Shown here: positions 1-6,230 of the stretch, one piece after another
How the letters are laid out: every line of letters begins with the position of its first letter
How positions within the stretch are numbered: the first letter of the stretch is position 1
DNA from: Wenzhouxiangella sp.
Lineage (GTDB): Bacteria > Pseudomonadota > Gammaproteobacteria > Xanthomonadales > Wenzhouxiangellaceae
Reading direction: 5' to 3'
Assembly (NCBI GenBank): GCA_007127425.1
Contig: SKZJ01000318.1
Coordinates: 1 to 6,406 of the forward strand
Length of the DNA stretch: 6,406 nt
Position numbers and translations under genes: made by a program
Notes under the pieces: model-generated
Told to the model about the DNA's origin: nothing
The model's input: the letters and a program-made list of their open reading frames with translations, nothing else
Databases searched by the model: none

Positions 1-242
1 ACGTGCGCGAGCAGGACTACCCGGCCATGCTGGTCACTACCGGTCTATGGGATTCCCAGGTGCAGTACTGGGAGCCGGCCAAGTGGGTGGCGAAGTTGCG
101 CTCGAAGAAAACCGATGACAATCCGTTACTGTTGCATACCAACATGTCGGCTGGTCACGGTGGCGCGTCCGGGCGATTTAGACGCCTGGATCAGACGGCG
201 ACCGAGTATGCCTTCATACTCGACGTGGCCGGTCTGAACTAG
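1..242 (+). CDS. ptrB: Oligopeptidase B (S9 serine peptidase), C-terminal end only
   Basis: This is the last 79 complete codons of a gene that begins before the window; the first two bases finish an earlier codon. The product would be a cytosolic prolyl-oligopeptidase-family serine peptidase that cuts short peptides after Arg or Lys. Seen: the run [20 protein letters not shown] and, further on, [11 protein letters not shown], which closely match the C-terminal catalytic segment of E. coli protease II as I recall it. The Asp in LWDSQV and the His in AGHGG are the second and third members of the catalytic triad. They lie 35 residues apart, as in E. coli (Asp617, His652). The catalytic Ser and the beta-propeller would lie upstream, outside the window. 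The protein ends soon after EYAF, so the tail is short. It stops with TAG 33 bases before the lipoprotein start at 276. Family assignment is very secure; whether the rest of the gene is intact cannot be seen. Confidence 0.93.
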   Translation, partial: VREQDYPAMLVTTGLWDSQVQYWEPAKWVAKLRSKKTDDNPLLLHTNMSAGHGGASGRFRRLDQTATEYAFILDVAGLN

Positions 243-263
243 AACCAACTGACAATCGCGATG

Positions 264-270
264 GGAGAGG
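264..270 (+). promoter_or_regulatory. Ribosome binding site that favours the 276 start of the lipoprotein gene
   Basis: The purine-rich stretch GGAGAGG lies 5 bases before the ATG at 276. The ATG at 261 would place this stretch inside the coding region and has no comparable sequence in front of it. This is why the later start is chosen. Confidence 0.5.
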
Positions 271-275
271 TTGTG

Positions 276-854
276 ATGAGGACTGCAAGAGCCAGCAGGA
301 TGCTGCAGGTGGCCATGGTCGGCCTGTTGCTGACCGGCTGCGCGACGATGTCGCCGGAAGAGTGCGCTGTTGCCGACTGGGAGCGGATCGGTGAAATGGA
401 CGCGCGTTCCGGGGAGGGGATGAATTACTTTGCCCGCCGGGCCAGTGATTGCGCCGAAGCCGGCTACCCGGCTGACCAGGCCGCCTGGACGCGTGGATGG
501 GATGTGGGCATTACCTGGTTCTGTACCCGCAACAACGGCTTCAGGAAGGGCCTGGACGGCTATCGCTACGACCAGATCTGCCCGGGGCATATCGAACAGG
601 ACTTTCTCGACGGCTATGACACCGGGTACGCCATCCACCAGTACCATGAGCGTATCGACCGCACGGGATCGGAAATCGAACGCGCCCGTGAGCGGCTGGA
701 CGATCTTCGGGCTGAGCGTCCGCGTGATCCCGAGGCGATTGCCGATGCGCGGGATCGCTTAGCCGTACTTCGGGATCGCCTCCGCACCGAAGAACTGGAG
801 CTGGCACGGCTCAAGGGGCTGGCCCAGGGACGAGGGTTTCCGGTCAGGCTGTAG
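276..854 (+). CDS. DUF2799-type lipoprotein with C-terminal coiled coil
   Basis: From the ATG at 276 the protein has 192 residues. The start at 261 would add five (MGEVV). The N-terminus has basic residues (RTARASR), a hydrophobic stretch and the lipobox LLTG-C with the acceptor Cys at residue 22. It is therefore predicted to be lipidated by signal peptidase II. The residue after Cys is Ala rather than Asp, so outer-membrane sorting is more likely than inner-membrane retention. The middle (about 30-110) is rich in Trp, Tyr, Gly and Cys, with repeated G-x3-G and Y-D-x2-C spacing typical of the DUF2799 family, whose function is unknown. Residues about 115-180 are charged heptad-like sequence (IERARERLDDL, DARDRLAVLRDRL), a probable coiled coil. 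It follows ptrB on the same strand with a 33-base gap and may be read through from it. It ends 18 bases from the oppositely oriented acetyltransferase gene. The DUF2799 call is from memory of the pattern. Confidence 0.82.
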   Translation: MRTARASRMLQVAMVGLLLTGCATMSPEECAVADWERIGEMDARSGEGMNYFARRASDCAEAGYPADQAAWTRGWDVGITWFCTRNNGFRKGLDGYRYDQICPGHIEQDFLDGYDTGYAIHQYHERIDRTGSEIERARERLDDLRAERPRDPEAIADARDRLAVLRDRLRTEELELARLKGLAQGRGFPVRL

Positions 855-872
855 AGGTCCGCGAGTTCGTCA

Positions 873-1451
873 TCAGGGCGGGTGCAACCGCTTGCGTACC
901 TCGACCACGCCGCTGCCGTCCTGGCTGGGATGCCGACTGAAGCCCAGATTGCGGGCCAGCGCCAGCATGGCCTGGTTGTCTTCCAGCACCAGGCCGTAGA
1001 GTACGGCTATACCCTTCTTGCGAGACCATTCGATGGCGCGGGTCAGCAGGTAGCGGCCCAGCCGCTGGCGCTTGAGATCTCCGCCAACGATGATGGCGAA
1101 CTCAGCTTGGTCGCCGTCCTCGTCCAGAGCGACGCGCACCACTGCCCCGATCAGCGCCTCATCGGGCGGTTTGGCCTCCACCAGCACGAGGGCAAACTCA
1201 CGTTCGGGGTCGATGGTCGCCAGTTTCGAGGCATATTGCGGGGTGAGTTCCTTGATCGGATGCATGAAGCGCATGCGCACTTCATCGGGCGTCAAGGTCA
1301 GAAAGCTTCGCCGGAGCGTAGGCGCATCAGTTGGCTGCATCGGTCGCAGGATAAAGCGCCGCCCATCAGCCAACTCAATGGCTTCGCACCAGGGCCGGCC
1401 CAGCGGCAAGCGCCTGAACGGGTAACGACGTGTGGAGTGGGCGGAAGCCAA
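873..1451 (-). CDS. GNAT-family acetyltransferase resembling the acetyltransferase domain of Pat/YfiQ
   Basis: This 192-residue protein is a single GNAT domain that should transfer an acyl group from acyl-CoA to an amine. The segment LRPMQPTDAPTLRRSFLTLT near residue 35, the RFM-HPIKELT run (61-70), AEFAIIV (116-122) and NQAMLALARNLGF (159-171) follow the GNAT domain of the large protein lysine acetyltransferases (Pat/YfiQ). The acyl-CoA-ligase-like part of those enzymes is absent here. Glu117 sits where Pat enzymes carry the candidate catalytic Glu. Motif A is unusual: K127-R-Q-R-L-G132 instead of (Q/R)-x-x-G-x-G, so the first Gly is Arg130. It is the last gene of the kor cluster, 8 bases after korB. 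The start is TTG at 1451. No ATG, GTG, TTG or CTG occurs in this frame upstream to the stop at 1659-1661, and I see no Shine-Dalgarno sequence. Another TTG at 1409 is possible but would trim conserved-looking sequence. The substrate is unknown; small-molecule acetylation cannot be excluded. Confidence 0.85.
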   Translation of the reverse strand: MASAHSTRRYPFRRLPLGRPWCEAIELADGRRFILRPMQPTDAPTLRRSFLTLTPDEVRMRFMHPIKELTPQYASKLATIDPEREFALVLVEAKPPDEALIGAVVRVALDEDGDQAEFAIIVGGDLKRQRLGRYLLTRAIEWSRKKGIAVLYGLVLEDNQAMLALARNLGFSRHPSQDGSGVVEVRKRLHPP

Positions 1452-1459
1452 GCTGTCGG

Positions 1460-2515
1460 CTAGCGCATTTTTTTCTGCATCTGTTCCAGCCCGTCGGCCC
1501 CCGGATTGAGTCGCTCGAAGTCGATGTCGCGCAGGGGCTGCAGTGCCGTGCCGGAAAGCTGGTGAAACTCGGGCTGATTCGGGTCGAAGTACAGCAGGCC
1601 GGTGACGACCTTGCCCTCGGCACGATGACGCTCCAGGTATTCGAGCGCGCGGGCCCGATCACCGGGATCGTAGTCCGATTCCAGCTTGCGGAACCGGATG
1701 ACCGAGTCGTCGTGAAGCTTCACGGGCAACTCTTGACCTTCGTCGTAGCTCGCCTCGATGGCATCGGCCGGCTCGACCAGGTCGGGGGAGTTGACCGACT
1801 CGTGGTGTTCGCGCGTCCAGGCGTAGCTCTTGGTTGAGCCCTCGTGGTCGTTGAAGGTCACACACGGGCTGATGACGTCGAGCACGGCGCAGCCCGGATG
1901 GGCCAGACCGGCCTTGATCAGCGGCACCAGCTGTGCCTTGTCGCCGGAAAAGCTGCGTGCGGCAAAACTGCCGCCCAGCGAGATGGCGGTGGCCACGGGA
2001 TCGATCGCCTGCTGGCGATTCTCGATGCCGGCCTTGCTCTTGCTGCCCGGGTCGGCCGAGGCCGAGAACTGGCCCTTGGTCAGCCCGTACACGCCGTTAT
2101 TCTCGATGATATAGAGCAGGTTGATGTTGCGGCGCACGGCATGGGCGAACTGGCCCATGCCGATGGACAGCGAGTCGCCGTCACCGGAGATACCCACGGC
2201 AATCAGGTCGCGTTGGGCGGCCAACGCGCCGGTGGCCACCGACGGCATGCGCCCGTGAACGGAATTGAAGCCATGGGCACCGTTGAGGAAATAGGCCGGT
2301 GTTTTGGAGGAGCAGCCGATGCCCGACATCTTGATCACCTGTTCGGGTTTGATCGCCAGTTCCCAGAACGCCTGCACCAGGGCGGCGGTCACCGAGTCGT
2401 GGCCGCAGCCGGCGCACAGCGTCGACATGCCGCCTTCGTAATCGCGAATGGTCAGTCCCAGCGGGTTGCGCCGCTGACCGGACCACTGCACTTTGGGCTT
2501 GGTGATGAAACTCAT
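1460..2515 (-). CDS. korB: 2-oxoacid:acceptor oxidoreductase, beta subunit (probably 2-oxoglutarate specific)
   Basis: This 351-residue protein is the thiamine-diphosphate (ThDP) subunit of a 2-oxoacid oxidoreductase. It works with KorA to decarboxylate a 2-oxoacid and form an acyl-CoA. The four expected [4Fe-4S] ligands are present: Cys34 and Cys37 (LCAGCGHD), Cys68 (GIGCSS) and Cys218 (ISPCVTFND). The ThDP/Mg motif runs from GDGD at 111-114 to ENNGVYGLTKGQ at 138-149. The stretch HGRMPSVATGAL (87-98) and the SPCVTFNDHEGSTKSY block are close to actinobacterial and proteobacterial KorB proteins. The start ATG at 2515 overlaps the korA stop (ATGA), with AAGGAGG seven bases upstream, so the two subunits should be made in step. 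The C-terminal part (about 235-351) is charged and contains GLLYFDP, common in this subgroup. The last codons contain a run of seven A bases. 2-Oxoglutarate is inferred from family resemblance; other 2-oxoacids are possible. Confidence 0.94.
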   Translation of the reverse strand: MSFITKPKVQWSGQRRNPLGLTIRDYEGGMSTLCAGCGHDSVTAALVQAFWELAIKPEQVIKMSGIGCSSKTPAYFLNGAHGFNSVHGRMPSVATGALAAQRDLIAVGISGDGDSLSIGMGQFAHAVRRNINLLYIIENNGVYGLTKGQFSASADPGSKSKAGIENRQQAIDPVATAISLGGSFAARSFSGDKAQLVPLIKAGLAHPGCAVLDVISPCVTFNDHEGSTKSYAWTREHHESVNSPDLVEPADAIEASYDEGQELPVKLHDDSVIRFRKLESDYDPGDRARALEYLERHRAEGKVVTGLLYFDPNQPEFHQLSGTALQPLRDIDFERLNPGADGLEQMQKKMR

Positions 2516-4338
2516 GCCACGGCCTCCTTGCGTACATGATCCCGGATGCGCTCACTGACCGCGTTGGAGGGAAGGGGCAAGCCGTTGTAGTGCAGGATCG
2601 AGACCAGCTTGCCCGGATCGGTATGTGTTTCCAGCTTCAGCAGAGCGCGTAGCTGACCGTCGCGGTTCTGTTCCACCACGAAGACGGTTGCGTGCTCGTC
2701 GAGAAAGGCCTGGACATCATTGCCGAAGGGAAAGGCCCTGAGTCTCAGGTAATTGGCATGAATGCCGCGATCTGCCAGCTGGGCCAGGGCCTCGGTGACG
2801 GCGCCGTGTGAGGAACCAAAGGCAATGATGCCGATATTGGTGTGGTGACCGCTGTCGGTTCGGATCGGTTGCGGGACCCGTTCGCGAGCCGTTTCCCACT
2901 TGTTCAGGAGCCGGTCGACCACTTCCTGGTATTGCTCGGCGTCCTCCGTGTAGCCGCCAAAGCGATTGTGACCGGACCCGCGCACGAAGTAGGCACCCTT
3001 GCGGTGGGAGCCGGGCAGGGTGCGGTACGGGATGCCGTCGCCGTCGGTATCATCAAAACGGTGAAAGGCATTGAGCTGTTCGAGTTCATCGGCGCTCAGC
3101 ACCTTGCCGCGGTCGGGCCGGTAATCGTCGTCCCACGACAGCTTCGGGACCATCCAGTCATTCATGCCGATATCGAGATCGGACAGCACGAAAACCGGGG
3201 TCTGCAGACGATCGGCCAGGTCGAAGGCGGCAACGGAAAGCTCGAAACACTCGCGCGGGTCGGCCGGCAGCAACACGGGATGGCGGGTGTCGCCGTGCGA
3301 GCAATACGCTGCGGCCATGAGGTCGCACTGCTGAGTGCGCGTCGGCATGCCGGTCGACGGACCGACCCGTTGCACATCGAAGAACACCGCCGGGATCTCG
3401 GTGTAATAGGCGAAGCCGATGAATTCACCCATCAGGGAAATGCCGGGCCCGGAGGTCGGAGTGAAGGCGCGCGCGCCGGCCCAATTGGCGCCGATCACCA
3501 TACCGGCGGCCGCCAGTTCGTCTTCGGCCTGGATGACGCAGTAGCGCTTTTCCTCGGTGTCCGGGTCGATCCGGTAGCGTTTGCACAGCGACTCGAAGGC
3601 ATCCATCAGCGAGGTCGAAGGCGTGATCGGATACCAGGCCCCCACCGTGGCGCCGGCGTAAAGGCAGCCGAGCGCGGCGGCCTGGTTGCCGTCAATGAGG
3701 ATATGGTCGTCGGTGCCGTTCATGGCCTCGGCCCGAACAGGCAACGGGCAGTCGAAGTGTTTGCGCGCGTAATCGTGGCCCAGGGCAATGGCCTGCATGT
3801 TGGGTTCGATCAGTTTCTTCTTGGCTGCGAAAGTTTCCTCGATCAGAGCACGCACCACGTCGCGATCGATATTCATCAATGCGCACAGTGCGCCGACGTA
3901 GGCGATGTTCTTCATCAGGATACGAACACGCGCGGGCGTGAAGTGACGGTTGACCATGTCGGCCAGCGGAATGCCGATGAGTTGAACGTCGTCGCGCGCC
4001 AGCTGACCGTCGCGCGGCCAACTCGAATCGTAAATCAGGTAGCCGCCGGGGCTGACCTCGGCCAGGTCCTGCTCGTAGGTCTGGGCATTCATCGCCACCA
4101 TCACGTCGACGCGGCCGGTACGCGCGTTGTAGCCGTCGCGGCTGGCGCGGATCTCGTACCAGGTCGGCAAACCCTGGATATTGGACGGGAACAGGTTCTT
4201 GCCGGTCACCGGGATGCCCATGCGAAACAGGGCTTTCATCAGCAGCGTGTTGGCCGAGGCCGAACCGGTGCCGTTGACGGTGCCGATCTTGATGACGAAG
4301 TCGTTGACGCGACTCGGATGGCTGGATTTCTGGGTCAT
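2512..4338 (-). CDS. korA: 2-oxoacid:acceptor oxidoreductase, fused gamma-alpha subunit (probably 2-oxoglutarate specific)
   Basis: From ATG at 4338 the protein has 608 residues, the usual size for fused gamma-alpha KorA proteins. Residues about 12-190 are the gamma domain, beginning FVIKIGTVNGTGSASAN and containing FPSNIQGLPTWYEIR. Residues from about 208 form the alpha (pyrimidine-binding) domain. It has the YPITPSTS motif at 236-243, TSGPG at 295-299 and RVGPSTGMPT at 324-333. In Sulfolobus 2-oxoacid:ferredoxin oxidoreductase the corresponding Arg and the YPITP Thr bind the 2-oxoacid and CoA side. The last 130 residues resemble the transketolase C-terminal-like domain. No iron-sulfur motif is present, as expected, because the cluster lies in KorB. 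The gene follows the korC-like gene after 16 bases and overlaps korB by four (ATGA). I see no Shine-Dalgarno sequence before 4338. The frame stays open upstream, and an ATG at 4395 would give 627 residues and overlap korC. The later start fits the family N-terminus better. Confidence 0.92.
   Translation of the reverse strand: MTQKSSHPSRVNDFVIKIGTVNGTGSASANTLLMKALFRMGIPVTGKNLFPSNIQGLPTWYEIRASRDGYNARTGRVDVMVAMNAQTYEQDLAEVSPGGYLIYDSSWPRDGQLARDDVQLIGIPLADMVNRHFTPARVRILMKNIAYVGALCALMNIDRDVVRALIEETFAAKKKLIEPNMQAIALGHDYARKHFDCPLPVRAEAMNGTDDHILIDGNQAAALGCLYAGATVGAWYPITPSTSLMDAFESLCKRYRIDPDTEEKRYCVIQAEDELAAAGMVIGANWAGARAFTPTSGPGISLMGEFIGFAYYTEIPAVFFDVQRVGPSTGMPTRTQQCDLMAAAYCSHGDTRHPVLLPADPRECFELSVAAFDLADRLQTPVFVLSDLDIGMNDWMVPKLSWDDDYRPDRGKVLSADELEQLNAFHRFDDTDGDGIPYRTLPGSHRKGAYFVRGSGHNRFGGYTEDAEQYQEVVDRLLNKWETARERVPQPIRTDSGHHTNIGIIAFGSSHGAVTEALAQLADRGIHANYLRLRAFPFGNDVQAFLDEHATVFVVEQNRDGQLRALLKLETHTDPGKLVSILHYNGLPLPSNAVSERIRDHVRKEAVA
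2523..2529 (-). promoter_or_regulatory. Strong ribosome binding site of korB inside the 3' end of korA
   Basis: Read on the minus strand this is AAGGAGG, seven bases before the korB ATG and within the last codons of korA. It is one of the two best Shine-Dalgarno sequences in the cluster, along with that of the korC-like gene. Together with the ATGA overlap it suggests korB can be initiated efficiently both by coupling and independently. Confidence 0.75.
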
Positions 4339-4354
4339 GGTGCGAGTGATCTGT

Positions 4355-6166
4355 TCAGGAGCCGGTCTGGCGCTGCCGGCAGGGCGATACGTCATGGTCG
4401 CGGGCGTAGGGAATGTCGACCAGGGATTTCTGCATGTCCCAGGCTGCCGTGGGGCAGCGTTCGGCGCACAGGCCACAATGCAGGCAGACATTCTCGTCCT
4501 TGACCATCAGGCGACCGGTCTGTTTCAACTGATCGGAAATGTAGATCGGCTGGTCCGTGTTCTCGGCAGGGGCGGTCAGCTTCTGCCGCAAGGCATCCTC
4601 GTCGCCGGCGCCGGGCGTGATGGTCAGGCACTGGGTCGGGCAGATGTCGATGCAGGCATCGCACTCGATGCACAGCTCGTCGAAGAATACCGTCTGGATG
4701 TCGCAGTTGAGGCAGCGTTCGACCTCGCAGGCGGTCTGCTCGGCGGTAAATCCCAGTTCCACCTCGGTATCGATCTCGCGGAAGCGCTCGGTCAGCGGCA
4801 CGTGCTCCATCTGGCGCCGGGCGGCCGGCTCGAAGTCGTTGGAGTAGCTCCACTCGTGGATGCCCATCTTGCGCGTCGACAACTTGACCATGCGCGGCAG
4901 CCGCTCGGTGACCGGCTTGTCGTGAACATGGTTGTGGATCGAAATCGCTGCCTGGTGACCGTGTTCCACGGCCCAGATGATGTTTTCGGGCCCGAAGGCA
5001 GCATCGCCGCCGAAGAAAATGCCGGGCAGGGTGGACTGGTAGGTCTCGCGATCGACCACCGGCTCGTCCCACTCGTTGAACTCGATGCCGATGTCACGCT
5101 CGATCCAGGGAAAGGCGGTCTCCTGGCCGATGGCGAGAATGACGTCGTCGGCCTCGATGAAGGTTTCCTCGACCACCCGGCTGTCGGTGATGCGGCCATC
5201 GGTGATGTCGTATTCCATGACCTCGAAGGTCATGCCCTTCAACTGCCCGTTCTCGACCACGAACTCCTTGGGCGAATGGTTGATGATGATCTCGACCTGT
5301 TCTTCTTCGGCATCTTCCAGTTCCCAGTCGGACGCCTTGAAGAACTGGCGCGGCTTGCGGGCCATCACCTTGACGTCCTTCGCACCCAGGCGCAGGCTGG
5401 TGCGACAGCAGTCCATGGCGGTATTGCCCACACCGATGATCAGCACACGCTTGCCGATCTGCTGGGTGTGTTTGAACGCCACCGATTCCAGCCACTCGAT
5501 GCCGATGTGAATATTGGCGTCGCCTTCTTCGCGACCCGGGAGGTTCAGTTCCTTGCCCTTGGGGGCGCCTGAACCCACGAACACCGCATCAAATCCCTCG
5601 TCCAGCAGGGCCTTCATGCTCTCGACCGGCGAGTTCAGCCGCAGGTCCACGCCCATGTCGACGATGTAGCCGATCTCCTCGTCGAGTACTTGGGCCGGCA
5701 GCCGGAAGGCGGGAATGTTGTAGCGCATCAGCCCGCCGGGCACGGAAAGTCGTTCGAAGATCGTGCACTCGTAGCCCAGCGGCATCAGGTCGTTGCATAC
5801 CGCCAGGCTGGCACAGCCGGCTCCGACCAGGGCGATCCGCTTGCCGTTCTTGCGTTCCGGAATGTTCGGCAGGCGCTCGCGTATGTCCTCCTTGTGGTCG
5901 GCCGCAACCCGCTTGAGCCGGCAGATGGCGACCGGTTTCTCATCCACCCGCGTGCGGCGGCAGGCCGGCTCGCAGGGTCGGTCGCAGACCCGGCCGAGGA
6001 TGCCGGGGAAGATGTTGGACTCGCGGTTGACCATGTAGGCGTCGGTGAATCGACCCTGGGCGATCAGCCGGATGTATTCGGGAATATCGGTGTGGGCGGG
6101 GCAGGCCCACTGGCAGTCCACCACACGATGGAAGTATTCACTGTCGCCGGTCTCGGTCGGCTTCAT
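4355..6166 (-). CDS. korC: GltD-like FAD/iron-sulfur NAD(P)H oxidoreductase, electron-transfer subunit of the Kor enzyme
   Basis: This 603-residue flavoprotein should move electrons between iron-sulfur clusters and NAD(P)(H). The N-terminal GltD-type cluster region carries Cys18, Cys22, Cys61, Cys65, Cys69 and Cys82 (CQWACP, CDRPCEPACRR). The FAD site starts GAGCASL at 115-121, with Cys where GltD proteins usually have Pro. Its second part is GGDAAFGP at 386-393. The NAD(P) site is GVGNTAMD at 245-252, followed by ARK at 269-271, which resembles NADPH-type enzymes. The C-terminal extension (about 475-580) is ferredoxin-like with two [4Fe-4S] motifs, C499-x2-C-x2-C-x3-C509 and C561-x2-C-x2-C-x3-C571. 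These are separated by about 50 residues and preceded by C480, C485 and C488. No glutamate synthase large subunit is adjacent, so a role in glutamate synthesis is unlikely. Position before korA matches the KorABC 2-oxoglutarate:NADP+ oxidoreductase of Azoarcus evansii. The symbol is by analogy. The ATG at 6166 has AAGGAG eight bases upstream. Confidence 0.88.
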   Translation of the reverse strand: MKPTETGDSEYFHRVVDCQWACPAHTDIPEYIRLIAQGRFTDAYMVNRESNIFPGILGRVCDRPCEPACRRTRVDEKPVAICRLKRVAADHKEDIRERLPNIPERKNGKRIALVGAGCASLAVCNDLMPLGYECTIFERLSVPGGLMRYNIPAFRLPAQVLDEEIGYIVDMGVDLRLNSPVESMKALLDEGFDAVFVGSGAPKGKELNLPGREEGDANIHIGIEWLESVAFKHTQQIGKRVLIIGVGNTAMDCCRTSLRLGAKDVKVMARKPRQFFKASDWELEDAEEEQVEIIINHSPKEFVVENGQLKGMTFEVMEYDITDGRITDSRVVEETFIEADDVILAIGQETAFPWIERDIGIEFNEWDEPVVDRETYQSTLPGIFFGGDAAFGPENIIWAVEHGHQAAISIHNHVHDKPVTERLPRMVKLSTRKMGIHEWSYSNDFEPAARRQMEHVPLTERFREIDTEVELGFTAEQTACEVERCLNCDIQTVFFDELCIECDACIDICPTQCLTITPGAGDEDALRQKLTAPAENTDQPIYISDQLKQTGRLMVKDENVCLHCGLCAERCPTAAWDMQKSLVDIPYARDHDVSPCRQRQTGS

Positions 6167-6174
6167 TGATGCGG

Positions 6175-6180
6175 CTCCTT
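6175..6180 (-). promoter_or_regulatory. Ribosome binding site of the korC-like gene
   Basis: On the minus strand this reads AAGGAG, eight bases before the ATG at 6166. It fixes that start with good confidence. Confidence 0.75.
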
Positions 6181-6185
6181 GGGCG

Positions 6186-6200
6186 CGAGAGAAGCTCTCG
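6186..6200 (-). promoter_or_regulatory. Short perfect inverted repeat in the korC leader
   Basis: CGAGAG (6186-6191) and CTCTCG (6195-6200) are perfect inverted arms around the loop AAG. The repeat lies 20 bases upstream of the korC ATG and just upstream of its ribosome binding site. If transcription starts from the TATGCT at 6211-6206, the hairpin would sit at the very 5' end of the mRNA. It could stabilise the transcript or be an operator half of a dimeric regulator. It has no T-run, so it is not a terminator. At six base pairs it could also be chance. Confidence 0.35.
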
Positions 6201-6230
6201 GGTCAAGCATACCGAATTCATGAGCATGCG

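Noticed and set aside
126..647. Open frame on the minus strand (173 codons) across the ptrB end and the lipoprotein gene
   Set aside because: It spans two well-supported plus-strand genes and an intergenic gap, with no recognisable domain.
882..1463. Open frame on the plus strand (193 codons) opposite the acetyltransferase gene
   Set aside because: No motif and no ribosome binding site were seen. The minus strand holds a clear GNAT domain over the same bases.
1460..4338. Pyruvate:ferredoxin oxidoreductase
   Set aside because: Single-chain PFOR enzymes are about 1,200 residues with an internal ferredoxin domain, and four-subunit PFORs have separate gamma and delta genes. The two-subunit layout with gamma fused before alpha, and the detailed KorB motifs, match the KorAB group, although pyruvate use cannot be excluded.
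2842..4503. Long open frame on the plus strand (553 codons) opposite korA
   Set aside because: It mirrors korA on the other strand. High GC at third codon positions removes stops from the antisense frame. The protein has a low-complexity Gly/Val/His/Arg composition and no recognisable motif, whereas korA has full family motifs.
4181..5572. Long open frame on the plus strand (463 codons) opposite the korC-like gene
   Set aside because: Same antisense effect. Its translation is rich in Leu, Gly, Asp and His with no domain pattern, while the minus strand encodes a clear FAD/iron-sulfur protein.
4355..6166. Glutamate synthase small subunit (gltD)
   Set aside because: The core fold matches GltD, but there is no gltB next to it. 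It has an extra C-terminal two-cluster ferredoxin region and sits directly before korA and korB. An electron-transfer subunit of the 2-oxoacid oxidoreductase fits better.
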